64,000 nt of DNA from Hydractinia symbiolongicarpus (GCF_029227915.1 NC_079885.1:15511001-15575000), one strand, 5' to 3'. Shown: positions 23,135 to 35,646, counted from the first letter of the stretch. Notes: generated from the letters alone by a model not told the origin. Program-made: numbers and translations.

Positions 23135-23583
23135 ATTGACTTTTTCACGTTACATTATTTATCATTACGACTGGGACGTATCTTTTTTACGCAATAGCCG
23201 CTGAGTAAACAAGAAAGAGACATGATTAGAAGTTGCTTTCCCTTCAAAACGGCTACAACCTTGCTGCAATAAATGCGCCACGTCGCAAATAAATGGATTA
23301 CGAGCGTCAGACAAAGAAAATGGCGATGTAGTTACTTTGCTAATTAACTTTGTCATATGAAAATTAAGTCTGAAAGTACCCTAGATTGCCTTCGTTGGAA
23401 CTTTTTACCGGAAATCTTAAAGCGCATTATTGTCGTAATTAATATATAGCGCTTGAAACGAGCTTTCAAATGCACATAAACACAACCTTTTTCGGATAAT
23501 CCAGTAAAGAAATATGACCTTTAAAATTTAAACCATTTTCGATGTAATGTGCTAATAAATCGTAGATATCTGCCCGTTTGTTT

Positions 23584-23702
23584 GTCTACGACCATGCCAC
23601 GATGAACACACCTGTTCTCGTCCGATCACGGAAGTTAAGCATCGTTGGGCCGGGATAGTACTTGGATGGGGGACCGCCTGGGAACTCCTGGTGTCGTAGG
23701 CT
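23584..23702 (+). rRNA. 5S rRNA, unit 42 (A13G, C63T, C106T)
   Basis: A13G (accatgccac) is private and sits at the loop A/helix II border. The spacer before it has lost one base (gagtaaacaag). Confidence 0.95.
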
Positions 23703-24152
23703 ATTGACTTTTTCACGTTACATTATTTATCATTACGACTGGGACGTATCTTTTTTACGCAATAGCCGCTGAGTAAATCAAGAAAGAGACATGATTAGAA
23801 GTTGCTTTCCCTTCAAAACGGCTACAATCTTGCTGCAATAAATGCGCCACGTTGCAAATAAATGGATTACGAGCGTCAGACAAAGAAAATGGCGATGTAG
23901 TTACTTTGCTAATTAACTTTGTCATATGAAAATTAAGTCTGAAAGCACCCTAGATTTCCTTCGTTGGAACTTTTTACCGGAAATCTTAAAGCGCATGGTT
24001 GTCGTAAAGAATCGATAGCGCTTAAAAAGAGCTTTCAAATGCACATAAACACGACCTATTTCGGATGATCCAGTCAAGAAATATGACCTTTAAAGTTTGA
24101 ACCATTTTCGATGTAATGTGCTAATAAATCGTAGATATCTGCCCGTTTGTGT

Positions 24153-24271
24153 GTCTACGACCATACCACGATGAATACACCTGTTCTCGTCCGATCACGG
24201 AAGTTAAGCATCCTCGGGCCGGGATAGTACTTGGATGGAGGACCGCCTGGGAACTCCCGGTGTCGTAGGCT
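24153..24271 (+). rRNA. 5S rRNA, unit 43 (C24T, G61C, G87A)
   Basis: Unit 1 haplotype plus C24T in loop B; tttgtgtgtc flank. Related to units 53 and 62. Confidence 0.95.
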
Positions 24272-24721
24272 ATTGACTTTTTCACGTTACATTATTTATC
24301 ATTACGACTGTGACGTATCTTTTTTACGCAATAGCCGCTGAGTAAATCAAGTAAGGGACATCATTAGAAGTTGCTTTCCCTTCAAAACGGCTACGATCTG
24401 GCAGCATTAAATGCGCCACGTCGCAAATGAATGGATTACGAGCGTCAGACAGAGAGAATGGCGATGTAGCTAATTTGCTAATTAACTTTGTCATATGAAA
24501 ATTAAGTCTGAAAGTACCCTAGATTGCCTTCGTTGGAACTTTTTACCGGAAATCTTAAAGCGCATGGTTGTCGTAATTAATGGATAGCGCTTGAAATGAG
24601 CTTTCAAATGCACATAAACACGACCTATTTCGGATGATCCAGTCAATAAATATGACCTTTAAAGTTTAAACCATTTTCGATGTAATGTGCTAATAAATCG
24701 TAGATATCTGCCCGTTTGTTT

Positions 24722-24840
24722 GTTTACGACCATACCACGATGAACACACCTGTTCTCGTCCGATCACGGAAGTTAAGCATCGTCGGGCCGGGATAGTACT
24801 TGGATGGGGGACCGCCTGGGAACTCCCAGTGTCGTAGGCT
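24722..24840 (+). rRNA. 5S rRNA, unit 44 (C3T, G107A)
   Basis: G107A breaks C68-G107 in helix V. The upstream spacer joins the left part of unit 54's spacer (gttgtcgtaattaatgg) to the right part of unit 55's (gtcaataaatatg), a one-unit deletion hybrid. Confidence 0.95.
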
Positions 24841-25290
24841 ATTGACTTTTTCACGTTACATTATTTATCATTACGACTGTGACGTATCTTTTTTACGAAA
24901 TAGCCGCTGAGTAAATCAAGAAAGAGACATGATTAGAAGTTGCTTTCCCTTCAAAACGGCTACAATCTTGCTGCAATAAATGCGCCACGTCGCAAATGAA
25001 TGGATTACGAGCGTCAGACAAAGAAAATGGCGATGTAGTTACTTTGCTAATTAACTTTGTCATATGAAAATTAAGTCTGAAAGCACCCTAGATTTCCTTC
25101 GTTGGAACTTTTTACCGGAAATCTTAAAGCGCATTATTGTCGTAATTAATGGATAGCGCTTGAAATGAGCTTTCAAATGCACATAAACACGACCTATTTC
25201 GGATAATCCAGTCAAGAAATATGACCTTTAAAATTTAAACCATTTTCGATGTAATGTGCTAATAAATCGTAGATATCTGCCCGTTTGTTT

Positions 25291-25409
25291 GTCTACGACC
25301 ATACCACGATGAACACACCTGTTCTCGTCCGATCACGGAAGTTCAGCATCGTTGGGCCGGGATAGTACTTGGATGGGGGACCGCCTGGGAACTCCTGGTG
25401 TCGTAGGCT
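25291..25409 (+). rRNA. 5S rRNA, unit 45 (A54C, C63T, C106T)
   Basis: A54C (gttcagc) alters the A box and the junction between helices II and III. Shared only with unit 56. Confidence 0.95.
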
Positions 25410-25859
25410 ATTGACTTTTTCACGTTACATTATTTATCATTACGACTGGGACGTATCTTTTTTACGCAATAGCCGCTGAGTAAATCAAGAAAGAGACATG
25501 ATTAGAAGTTGCTTTCCCTTCAAAACGGCTACAATCTTGCTGCAATAAATGCGCCACGTCGCAAATAAATGGATTACGAGCGTCAGACAAAGAAAATGGC
25601 GATGTAGTTACTTTGCTAATTAACTTTGTCATATGAAAATTAAGTCTGAAAGCACCCTAGATTTCCTTCGTTGGAACTTTTTACCGGAAATCTTAAAGCG
25701 CATGGTTGTCGTAAAGAATCGATAGCGCTTAAAAAGAGCTTTCAAATGCACATAAACACGACCTATTTCGGATGATCCAGTCAAGAAATATGACCTTTAA
25801 ATTTTAAACCATTTTCGATGTAATGTGCTAATAAATCGTAGATATCTGCCCGTTTGTTT

Positions 25860-25978
25860 GTCTACGACCATACCACGATGAACACACCTGTTCTCGTCCG
25901 ATCACGGAAGTTAAGCATCGTTGGGCCGGGATAGTACTTGGATGGGGGACCGCCTGGGAACTCCTGGTGTCGTAGGCT
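25860..25978 (+). rRNA. 5S rRNA, unit 46 (C63T, C106T)
   Basis: Matches unit 57; each is the last unit before a block that starts with aaaagggcg. Confidence 0.96.
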
Positions 25979-26428
25979 ATTGACTTTTTCACGTTACATT
26001 ATTTATCATTACGACTGGGACGTATCTTTTTTACGCAATAGCCGCTGAGTAAATCAAGAAAGAGACATGATTAGAAGTTGCTTTCCCTTCAAAACGGCTA
26101 CAATCTTGCTGCAATAAATGCGCCACGTCGCAAATAAATGGATTACGAGCGTCAGACAAAGAAAAGGGCGATGTAGTTACTTTGCTAATTAACTTTGTCA
26201 TATGAAAATTAAGTCTGAAAGCACCCTAGATTTCCTTCGTTGGAACTTTTTACCGAAAATCTTAAAGCGCATGGTTGTCGTAAAGAATCGATAGCGCTTA
26301 AAAAGAGCTTTCAAATGCACATAAACACGACCTATTTCGGATGATCCAGTCAAGAAATATGACCTTTAAAGTTTGAACCATTTTCGATGTAATGTGCTAA
26401 TAAATCGTAGATATCTGCCCGTTTGTGT

Positions 26429-26547
26429 GTCTACGACCATACCACGATGAACACACCTGTTCTCGTCCGATCACGGAAGTTAAGCATCCTCGGGCCGGGA
26501 TAGTACTTGGATGGAGGACCGCCTGGGAACTCCCGGTGTCGTAGGCT
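26429..26547 (+). rRNA. 5S rRNA, unit 47 (G61C, G87A)
   Basis: First unit of the 11-unit block; equals unit 1 at an offset of 26161 bp, including the tttgtgtgtc flank. Confidence 0.96.
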
Positions 26548-26997
26548 ATTGACTTTTTCACGTTACATTATTTATCATTACGACTGTGACGTATCTTTTT
26601 TACGCAATAGCCGCTGAGTAAATCAAGTAAGGGACATCATTAGAAGTTTCTTTCCCTTCAAAAGGGCTACGATCTGGCAGCATTAAATGCGCCACGTCGC
26701 AAATGAATGGATTACGAGCGTCAGACAAAGAGAATGGCGATGTAGCTAATTTGCTAATTAACTTTGTCATATGAAAATTAAGTCTGAAAGTACCCTAGAT
26801 TGCCTTCGTTGAAACTTTTTACCGGAAATCTTAAAGCGCATGGTTGTCGTAATTAATGGATAGCGCTTGAAATGAGCTTTCAAATGCACATAAACACGAC
26901 CTATTTCGGATGATCCAGTCAAGAAATATGACCTTTAAAATTTAAACCATTTTCGATGTAATGTGCTAATAAATCGTAGATATCTGCCCGTTTGTTT

Positions 26998-27116
26998 GTC
27001 TACGACCATACCACGATGAACACACCTGTTCTCGTCCGATCACGGAAGTTAAGCATCGTTGGGCCGGGATAGTACTTGGATGTGGGACCGCCTGGGAACT
27101 CCTGGTGTCGTAGGCT
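26998..27116 (+). rRNA. 5S rRNA, unit 48 (C63T, G86T, C106T)
   Basis: Equals units 2 and 66 in gene and in upstream spacer type (cttcgttgaaac). Confidence 0.96.
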
Positions 27117-27566
27117 ATTGACTTTTTCACGTTACATTATTTATCATTACGACTGTGACGTATCTTTTTTACGCAATAGCCCCTGAGTAAATCAAGTAAG
27201 GGACGTGATTAGAAGATGCTTTCCCTTCAAAACGGCTACAATCTTGCTGCAATAAATGCGCCACGTCGCAAATAAATGGATTACGAGCGTCAGACAAAGA
27301 AAATGGCGATGTAGTTACTTTGCTAATTAACTTTGTCATATGAAAATTAAATCTGAAAGCACCCCAGATTTCCTTCGTTGGAACTTTTTACCGGAAATCT
27401 TAAAGCGCATGGTTGTCGTAAAGAATCGATAGCGCTTGAAATGAGCTTTCAAATGCACATAAACACGACCTATTTCGGATGATCCAGTCAAGAAATATGA
27501 CCTTTAAAGTTTAAACCATTTTCGATGTAATGTGCTAATAAATCGTAGATATCTGCCCGTTTGTTT

Positions 27567-27685
27567 GTCTACGACCATACCACGATGAACACACCTGTTC
27601 TCGTCCGATCACGGAAGTTAAGCATCGTCGGGCCGGGATAGTACTTGAATGGGGGACCGCCTGGGAACTCCTGGTGTTGTAGGCT
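27567..27685 (+). rRNA. 5S rRNA, unit 49 (G82A, C106T, C112T)
   Basis: The gene is of the unit 6/8 type, but the upstream spacer is of the unit 3 type (ttaaatctgaaagcacccc): another recombinant. Confidence 0.95.
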
Positions 27686-28134
27686 ATTGACTTTTTCACG
27701 TTACATTATTTATCATTACGACTGTGACGTATCTTTTTTACGCAATAGCGCTGAGTAAATCAAGTAAGGGACGTTATTAGAAGTTTCTTTCCCTTCAAAG
27801 CGGCTACGATCTGGCTGCAATAAATGCGCCACGTCGCAAATAAATGGATTACGAGCGTCAGACAAAGAAAATGGCGATGTAGTTAATTTGCTAATTAACT
27901 TTGTCATATGAAAATTAAGTCTGCAAGTACCCTAGATTGCCTTCGTTGGAACTTTTTACCGGAAATCTTAAAGCGCATTATTGTCGTAATTAATATATAG
28001 CGCTTGAAACGAGCTTTCAAATGCACATAAACACAACCTTTTTCGGATAATCCAGTAAAGAAATATGACCTTTAAAATTTAAACCATTTTTGATGTAATG
28101 TGCTAATAAATCGTAGATATCTGCCCGTTTGTTT

Positions 28135-28253
28135 GTCTACGACCATACCACGATGAACACACCTGTTCTCGTCCGATCACGGAAGTTAAGCATCGTTGGG
28201 CCGGGATAGTACTTGGATGGGGGACCGCCTGGGAACTCCCGGTGTCGTAGGCT
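28135..28253 (+). rRNA. 5S rRNA, unit 50 (C63T)
   Basis: Bulge change only. The upstream spacer has aatatatagcgcttgaaacg and cacaacctttttcgg; the right half reappears before unit 59. Confidence 0.96.
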
Positions 28254-28702
28254 ATTGACTTTTTCACGTTACATTATTTATCATTAGGACTGGGACGTAT
28301 CTTTTTTACGCAATAGCGGCTGAGTAAATCAAGAAAGAGACATGATTAGAATTTGCTTTCCCTTCAAAACGGCTACAATCTTGCTGCAATAAATGCGCCA
28401 CGTCGCAAATAAATGGATTACGAGCGTCAGACAAAGAAAATGGCGATGTAGTTCATTGCTAATTAACTTTGTCATATGAAAATTAAGTCTGAAAGCACCC
28501 TAGATTTCCTTCGTTGGAACTTTTTACCGGAAATCTTAAAGCGCATGGTTGTCGTAAAGAATCGATAGCGCTTAAAAAGAGCTTTCAAATGCACATAAAC
28601 ACGACCTATTTCGGATGATCCAGTCAAGAAATATGACCTTTAAAGTGTGAACCATTTTCGATGTAATGTGCTAATAAATCGTAGATATCTGCCCCTTTGT
28701 GT

Positions 28703-28821
28703 GTCTACGACCATACCACGATGAACACACCTGTTCTCGTCCGATCACGGAAGTTAAGCATCGTTGGGCCGGGATAGTACTTGGATGGGGGACCGCCTGG
28801 GAACTCCCGGTGTCGTAGGCT
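28703..28821 (+). rRNA. 5S rRNA, unit 51 (C63T)
   Basis: The upstream flank is gcccctttgtgtgtc, akin to the G61C/G87A type, but the gene has neither change: exchange near the gene start. Spacer deletion gtagttcattgc. Same as unit 60. Confidence 0.96.
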
Positions 28822-29271
28822 ATTGACTTTTTCACGTTACATTATTTATCATTACGACTGGGACGTATCTTTTTTACGCAATAGCCGCTGAGTAAATCAA
28901 GAAAGAGACATGATTAGAAGTTGCATTCCCTTCAAAACGGCTACAATCTTGCTGCAATAAATGCGCCACGTCGCAAATAAATGGATTACGAGCGTCAGAC
29001 AAAAAAAATGGCGATGTAGTTACTTTGCTAACTAACTTTGTCATATGAAAATTAAGTCTGAAAGCACCCTAGATTTCCTTCGTTGGAACTTTTTACCGGA
29101 AATCTTAAAGCGCATTATTGTCGTAATTAATGGATAGCGCTTGAAATGAGCTTTCAAATGCACATAAACACGACCTATTTCGGATAATCCAGTCAAGAAA
29201 TATGACCTTTAAAATTTAAACCATTTTCGATGTAATGTGCTAATAAATCGTAGATATCTGCCCGTTTGTTT

Positions 29272-29390
29272 GTCTACGACCATACCACGATGAACACACC
29301 TGTTCTCGTCCGATCACGGAAGTTAAGCATCGTTGGGCCGGGATAGTACTTGGATGGGGGACCGCCTGGGAACTCCTGGTGTCGTAGGCT
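29272..29390 (+). rRNA. 5S rRNA, unit 52 (C63T, C106T)
   Basis: Neutral bulge change and wobble. Equals unit 61. Confidence 0.96.
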
Positions 29391-29840
29391 ATTGACTTTT
29401 TCACGTTACATTATTTATCATTACGACTGGGACGTATCTTTTTTACGCAATAGCCGCTGAGTAAATCAAGAAAGAGACATGATTAGAAGTTGCTTTCCCT
29501 TCAAAACGGCTACAATCTTGCTGCAATAAATGCGCCACGTCGCAAATAAATGGATTACGAGCGTCAGACAAAGAAAATGGCGATGTAGTTACTTTGCTAA
29601 TTAACTTTGTCATATGAAAATTAAGTCTGAAAGCACCCTAGATTTCCTTCGTTGGAACTTTTTACCGGAAATCTTAAAGCGCATGGTTGTCGTAAAGAAT
29701 CGATAGCGCTTAAAAAGAGCTTTCAAATGCACATAAACACGACCTATTTCGGATGATCCAGTCAAGAAATATGACCTTTAAAGTTTGAACCATTTTCGAT
29801 GTAATGTGCTAATAAATCGTAGATATCTGCCCGTTTGTGT

Positions 29841-29959
29841 GTCTACGACCATACCACGATGAATACACCTGTTCTCGTCCGATCACGGAAGTTAAGCATC
29901 CTCGGGCCGGGATAGTACTTGGATGGAGGACCGCCTGGGAACTCCCGGAGTCGTAGGCT
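29841..29959 (+). rRNA. 5S rRNA, unit 53 (C24T, G61C, G87A, T109A)
   Basis: As unit 62, with a private T109A in loop A (cccggagtcg). Confidence 0.95.
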
Positions 29960-30409
29960 ATTGACTTTTTCACGTTACATTATTTATTATTACGACTGTG
30001 ACGTATCTTTTTTACGCAATAGCCGCTGAGTAAATCAAGTAAGGGACATCATTAGAAGTTGCTTTCCCTTCAAAACGGCTACGATCTGGCAGCATTAAAT
30101 GCGCCACGTCGCAAATGAATGGATTACGAGCGTCAGACAGAGAGAATGGCGATGTAGCTAATTTGCTAATTAACTTTGTCATATGAAAATTAAGTCTGAA
30201 AGTACCCTAGATTGCCTTCGTTGGAACTTTTTACCGGAAATCTTAAAGCGCATGGTTGTCGTAATTAATGGATAGCGCTTGAAATGAGCTTTCAAATGCA
30301 CATAAACACGACCTATTTCGGATGATCCAGTCAAGAAATATGACCTTTAAAATTTAAACCATTTTCGATGTAATGTGCTAATAAATCGTAGATATCTGCC
30401 CGTTTGTTT

Positions 30410-30527
30410 GTCTACGACCATACCACGATGAACACACCTGTTCTCGTCCGATCACGGAAGTTAAGCATCGTTGGGCCGGATAGTACTTGGATGGGGGACC
30501 GCCTGGGATCTCCTGGTGTCGTAGGCT
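30410..30527 (+). rRNA. 5S rRNA, unit 54 (C63T, one G lost at 69-71, A101T, C106T)
   Basis: 118 nt. One G of helix V is missing (gggccggatag), leaving a bulge opposite and shifting A box to C box spacing by one base; A101T hits loop E (gggatctcc). With unit 63, the best candidate for an inactive copy. Confidence 0.88.
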
Positions 30528-30977
30528 ATTGACTTTTTCACGTTACATTGTTTATCATTACGACTGGGACGTATCTTTTTTACGCAATAGCCGCTGAGTA
30601 AATCAAGAAAGAGACATGATTAGAAGTTGCTTTCCCTTCAAAACGGCTACAATCTTGCTGCAATAAATGCGCCACGTCGCAAATGAATGGATTACGAGCG
30701 TCAGACAAAGAAAATGGCGATGTAGCTAATTTGCTAATTAACTTTGTCATATGAAAATTAAGTCTGAAAGTACCCTAGATTGCCTTCGTTGGAACTTTTT
30801 ACCGGAAATCTTAAAGCGCATGGTTGTTGTAATTAATGGATAGCGCTTGAAATGAGCTTTCAAATGCACATAAACACGACCTATTTCGGATGATCCAGTC
30901 AATAAATATGACCTTTAAAGTTTAAACCATTTTCGATGTAATGTGCTAATAAATCGTAGATATCTGCCCGTTTGTTT

Positions 30978-31096
30978 GTTTACGACCATACCACGATGAA
31001 CACACCTGTTCTCGTCCGATCACGGAAGTTAAGCATCGTCGGGCCGGGATAGTACTTGGATGGGGGACCGCCTGGGAACTCCCAGTGTCGTAGGCT
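30978..31096 (+). rRNA. 5S rRNA, unit 55 (C3T, G107A)
   Basis: C68-G107 broken. The upstream spacer has gttgttgtaattaatgg and gtcaataaatatg. Left parent of hybrid unit 64. Confidence 0.95.
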
Positions 31097-31546
31097 ATTG
31101 ACTTTTTCACGTTACATTATTTATCATTACGACTGTGACGTATCTTTTTTACGAAATAGCCGCTGAGTAAATCAAGAAAGAGACATGATTAGAAGTTGCT
31201 TTCCCTTCAAAACGGCTACAATCTTGCTGCAATAAATGCGCCACGTCGCAAATGAATGGATTACGAGCGTCAGACAAAGAAAATGGCGATGTAGTTACTT
31301 TGCTAATTAACTTTGTCATATGAAAATTAAGTCTGAAAGCACCCTAGATTTCCTTCGTTGGAACTTTTTACCGGAAATCTTAAAGCGCATTATTGTCGTA
31401 ATTAATGGATAGCGCTTGAAATGAGCTTTCAAATGCACATAAACACGACCTATTTCGGATAATCCAGTCAAGAAATATGACCTTTAAAATTTAAACCATT
31501 TTCGATGTAATGTGCTAATAAATCGTAGATATCTGCCCGTTTGTTT

Positions 31547-31665
31547 GTCTACGACCATACCACGATGAACACACCTGTTCTCGTCCGATCACGGAAGTTC
31601 AGCATCGTTGGGCCGGGATAGTACTTGGATGGGGGACCGCCTGGGAACTCCTGGTGTCGTAGGCT
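31547..31665 (+). rRNA. 5S rRNA, unit 56 (A54C, C63T, C106T)
   Basis: Shares the A box change A54C with unit 45; missing from the 7-unit block. Confidence 0.95.
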
Positions 31666-32115
31666 ATTGACTTTTTCACGTTACATTATTTATCATTACG
31701 ACTGGGACGTATCTTTTTTACGCAATAGCCGCTGAGTAAATCAAGAAAGAGACATGATTAGAAGTTGCTTTCCCTTCAAAACGGCTACAATCTTGCTGCA
31801 ATAAATGCGCCACGTCGCAAATAAATGGATTACGAGCGTCAGACAAAGAAAATGGCGATGTAGTTACTTTGCTAATTAACTTTGTCATATGAAAATTAAG
31901 TCTGAAAGCACCCTAGATTTCCTTCGTTGGAACTTTTTACCGGAAATCTTAAAGCGCATGGTTGTCGTAAAGAATCGATAGCGCTTAAAAAGAGCTTTCA
32001 AATGCACATAAACACGACCTATTTCGGATGATCCAGTCAAGAAATATGACCTTTAAAATTTAAACCATTTTCGATGTAATGTGCTAATAAATCGTAGATA
32101 TCTGCCCGTTTGTTT

Positions 32116-32234
32116 GTCTACGACCATACCACGATGAACACACCTGTTCTCGTCCGATCACGGAAGTTAAGCATCGTTGGGCCGGGATAGTACTTGGATG
32201 GGGGACCGCCTGGGAACTCCTGGTGTCGTAGGCT
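32116..32234 (+). rRNA. 5S rRNA, unit 57 (C63T, C106T)
   Basis: Last unit of the 11-unit block; right parent of hybrid unit 64. Confidence 0.96.
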
Positions 32235-32684
32235 ATTGACTTTTTCACGTTACATTATTTATCATTACGACTGGGACGTATCTTTTTTACGCAATAGCCG
32301 CTGAGTAAATCAAGAAAGAGACATGATTAGAAGTTGCTTTCCCTTCAAAACGGCTACAATCTTGCTGCAATAAATGCGCCACGTCGCAAATAAATGGATT
32401 ACGAGCGTCAGACAAAGAAAAGGGCGATGTAGTTACTTTGCTAATTAACTTTGTCATATGAAAATTAAGTCTGAAAGCACCCTAGATTTCCTTCGTTGGA
32501 ACTTTTTACCGAAAATCTTAAAGCGCATGGTTGTCGTAAAGAATCGATAGCGCTTAAAAAGAGCTTTCAAATGCACATAAACACGACCTATTTCGGATGA
32601 TCCAGTCAAGAAATATGACCTTTAAAGTTTGAACCATTTTCGATGTAATGTGCTAATAAATCGTAGATATCTGCCCGTTTGTGT

Positions 32685-32803
32685 GTCTACGACCATACCA
32701 CGATGAACACACCTGTTCTCGTCCGATCACGGAAGTTAAGCATCCTCGGGCCGGGATAGTACTTGGATGGAGGACCGCCTGGGAACTCCCGGTGTCGTAG
32801 GCT
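32685..32803 (+). rRNA. 5S rRNA, unit 58 (G61C, G87A)
   Basis: First unit of the 7-unit block; equals unit 47 at an offset of 6256 bp. Confidence 0.96.
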
Positions 32804-33253
32804 ATTGACTTTTTCACGTTACATTATTTATCATTACGACTGTGACGTATCTTTTTTACGCAATAGCCGCTGAGTAAATCAAGTAAGGGACATCATTAGA
32901 AGTTTCTTTCCCTTCAAAAGGGCTACGATCTGGCAGCATTAAATGCGCCACGTCGCAAATGAATGGATTACGAGCGTCAGACAAAGAGAATGGCGATGTA
33001 GCTAATTTGCTAATTAACTTTGTCATATGAAAATTAAGTCTGAAAGTACCCTAGATTGCCTTCGTTGAAACTTTTTACCGGAAATCTTAAAGCGCATGGT
33101 TGTCGTAATTAATGGATAGCGCTTGAAACGAGCTTTCAAATGCACATAAACACAACCTTTTTCGGATAATCCAGTAAAGAAATATGACCTTTAAAATTTA
33201 AACCATTTTTGATGTAATGTGCTAATAAATCGTAGATATCTGCCCGTTTGTTT

Positions 33254-33372
33254 GTCTACGACCATACCACGATGAACACACCTGTTCTCGTCCGATCACG
33301 GAAGTTAAGCATCGTTGGGCCGGGATAGTACTTGGATGGGGGACCGCCTGGGAACTCCCGGTGTCGTAGGCT
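33254..33372 (+). rRNA. 5S rRNA, unit 59 (C63T; hybrid of units 48 and 50)
   Basis: The gene has only C63T, as unit 50. The upstream spacer switches from unit 48 type to unit 50 type between 33115 and 33129, so the two units between those points were lost. Confidence 0.96.
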
Positions 33373-33821
33373 ATTGACTTTTTCACGTTACATTATTTAT
33401 CATTAGGACTGGGACGTATCTTTTTTACGCAATAGCGGCTGAGTAAATCAAGAAAGAGACATGATTAGAATTTGCTTTCCCTTCAAAACGGCTACAATCT
33501 TGCTGCAATAAATGCGCCACGTCGCAAATAAATGGATTACGAGCGTCAGACAAAGAAAATGGCGATGTAGTTCATTGCTAATTAACTTTGTCATATGAAA
33601 ATTAAGTCTGAAAGCACCCTAGATTTCCTTCGTTGGAACTTTTTACCGGAAATCTTAAAGCGCATGGTTGTCGTAAAGAATCGATAGCGCTTAAAAAGAG
33701 CTTTCAAATGCACATAAACACGACCTATTTCGGATGATCCAGTCAAGAAATATGACCTTTAAAGTGTGAACCATTTTCGATGTAATGTGCTAATAAATCG
33801 TAGATATCTGCCCCTTTGTGT

Positions 33822-33940
33822 GTCTACGACCATACCACGATGAACACACCTGTTCTCGTCCGATCACGGAAGTTAAGCATCGTTGGGCCGGGATAGTACT
33901 TGGATGGGGGACCGCCTGGGAACTCCCGGTGTCGTAGGCT
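33822..33940 (+). rRNA. 5S rRNA, unit 60 (C63T)
   Basis: Copy of unit 51, with the same gcccctttgtgtgtc flank and gtagttcattgc deletion. Confidence 0.96.
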
Positions 33941-34390
33941 ATTGACTTTTTCACGTTACATTATTTATCATTACGACTGGGACGTATCTTTTTTACGCAA
34001 TAGCCGCTGAGTAAATCAAGAAAGAGACATGATTAGAAGTTGCATTCCCTTCAAAACGGCTACAATCTTGCTGCAATAAATGCGCCACGTCGCAAATAAA
34101 TGGATTACGAGCGTCAGACAAAAAAAATGGCGATGTAGTTACTTTGCTAACTAACTTTGTCATATGAAAATTAAGTCTGAAAGCACCCTAGATTTCCTTC
34201 GTTGGAACTTTTTACCGGAAATCTTAAAGCGCATTATTGTCGTAATTAATGGATAGCGCTTGAAATGAGCTTTCAAATGCACATAAACACGACCTATTTC
34301 GGATAATCCAGTCAAGAAATATGACCTTTAAAATTTAAACCATTTTCGATGTAATGTGCTAATAAATCGTAGATATCTGCCCGTTTGTTT

Positions 34391-34509
34391 GTCTACGACC
34401 ATACCACGATGAACACACCTGTTCTCGTCCGATCACGGAAGTTAAGCATCGTTGGGCCGGGATAGTACTTGGATGGGGGACCGCCTGGGAACTCCTGGTG
34501 TCGTAGGCT
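34391..34509 (+). rRNA. 5S rRNA, unit 61 (C63T, C106T)
   Basis: Copy of unit 52, including ctaactaactttg upstream. Confidence 0.96.
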
Positions 34510-34959
34510 ATTGACTTTTTCACGTTACATTATTTATCATTACGACTGGGACGTATCTTTTTTACGCAATAGCCGCTGAGTAAATCAAGAAAGAGACATG
34601 ATTAGAAGTTGCTTTCCCTTCAAAACGGCTACAATCTTGCTGCAATAAATGCGCCACGTCGCAAATAAATGGATTACGAGCGTCAGACAAAGAAAATGGC
34701 GATGTAGTTACTTTGCTAATTAACTTTATCATATGAAAATTAAGTCTGAAAGCACCCTAGATTTCCTTCGTTGGAACTTTTTACCGGAAATCTTAAAGCG
34801 CATGGTTGTCGTAAAGAATCGATAGCGCTTAAAAAGAGCTTTCAAATGCACATAAACACGACCTATTTCGGATGATCCAGTCAAGAAATATGACCTTTAA
34901 AGTTTGAACCATTTTCGATGTAATGTGCTAATAAATCGTAGATATCTGCCCGTTTGTGT

Positions 34960-35078
34960 GTCTACGACCATACCACGATGAATACACCTGTTCTCGTCCG
35001 ATCACGGAAGTTAAGCATCCTCGGGCCGGGATAGTACTTGGATGGAGGACCGCCTGGGAACTCCCGGTGTCGTAGGCT
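34960..35078 (+). rRNA. 5S rRNA, unit 62 (C24T, G61C, G87A)
   Basis: Counterpart of unit 53 without T109A, which therefore arose after the block was duplicated. Confidence 0.95.
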
Positions 35079-35528
35079 ATTGACTTTTTCACGTTACATT
35101 ATTTATCATTACGACTGTGACGTATCTTTTTTACGCAATAGCCGCTGAGTAAATCAAGTAAGGGACATCATTAGAAGTTGCTTTCCCTTCAAAACGGCTA
35201 CGATCTGGCAGCATTAAATGCGCCACGTCGCAAATGAATGGATTACGAGCGTCAGACAGAGAGAATGGCGATGTAGCTAATTTGCTAATTAACTTTGTCA
35301 TATGAAAATTAAGTCTGAAAGTACCCTAGATTGCCTTCGTTGGAACTTTTTACCGGAAATCTTAAAGCGCATGGTTGTCGTAATTAATGGATAGCGCTTG
35401 AAATGAGCTTTCAAATGCACATAAACACGACCTATTTCGGATGATCCAGTCAAGAAATATGACCTTTAAAATTTAAACCATTTTCGATGTAATGTGCTAA
35501 TAAATTGTAGATATCTGCCCGTTTGTTT

Positions 35529-35646
35529 GTCTACGACCATACCACGATGAACACACCTGTTCTCGTCCGATCACGGAAGTTAAGCATCGTTGGGCCGGAT
35601 AGTACTTGGATGGGGGACCGCCTGGGATCTCCTGGTGTCGTAGGCT
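35529..35646 (+). rRNA. 5S rRNA, unit 63 (C63T, one G lost at 69-71, A101T, C106T)
   Basis: 118 nt. Carries the same helix V deletion and loop E change as unit 54, so the defect was duplicated with the block. Likely impaired. Confidence 0.88.

Larger units (their letters stand above)
26162..32417 (+). repeat. 11-unit higher-order block (units 47-57)
   Basis: Starts with aaaagggcg, which recurs 6256 bp later (11 units). Order of gene haplotypes: G61C+G87A; C63T+G86T+C106T; G82A+C106T+C112T; C63T; C63T; C63T+C106T; C24T+G61C+G87A; helix V deletion; C3T+G107A; A54C+C63T+C106T; C63T+C106T. Confidence 0.9.

Noticed and set aside
30410-30527. Calling units 14, 54 and 63 pseudogenes outright
   Set aside because: They have one-base deletions in structured or promoter regions but are otherwise complete with terminators. 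Without expression data, defective is only a suspicion, so they are listed as 5S variants.
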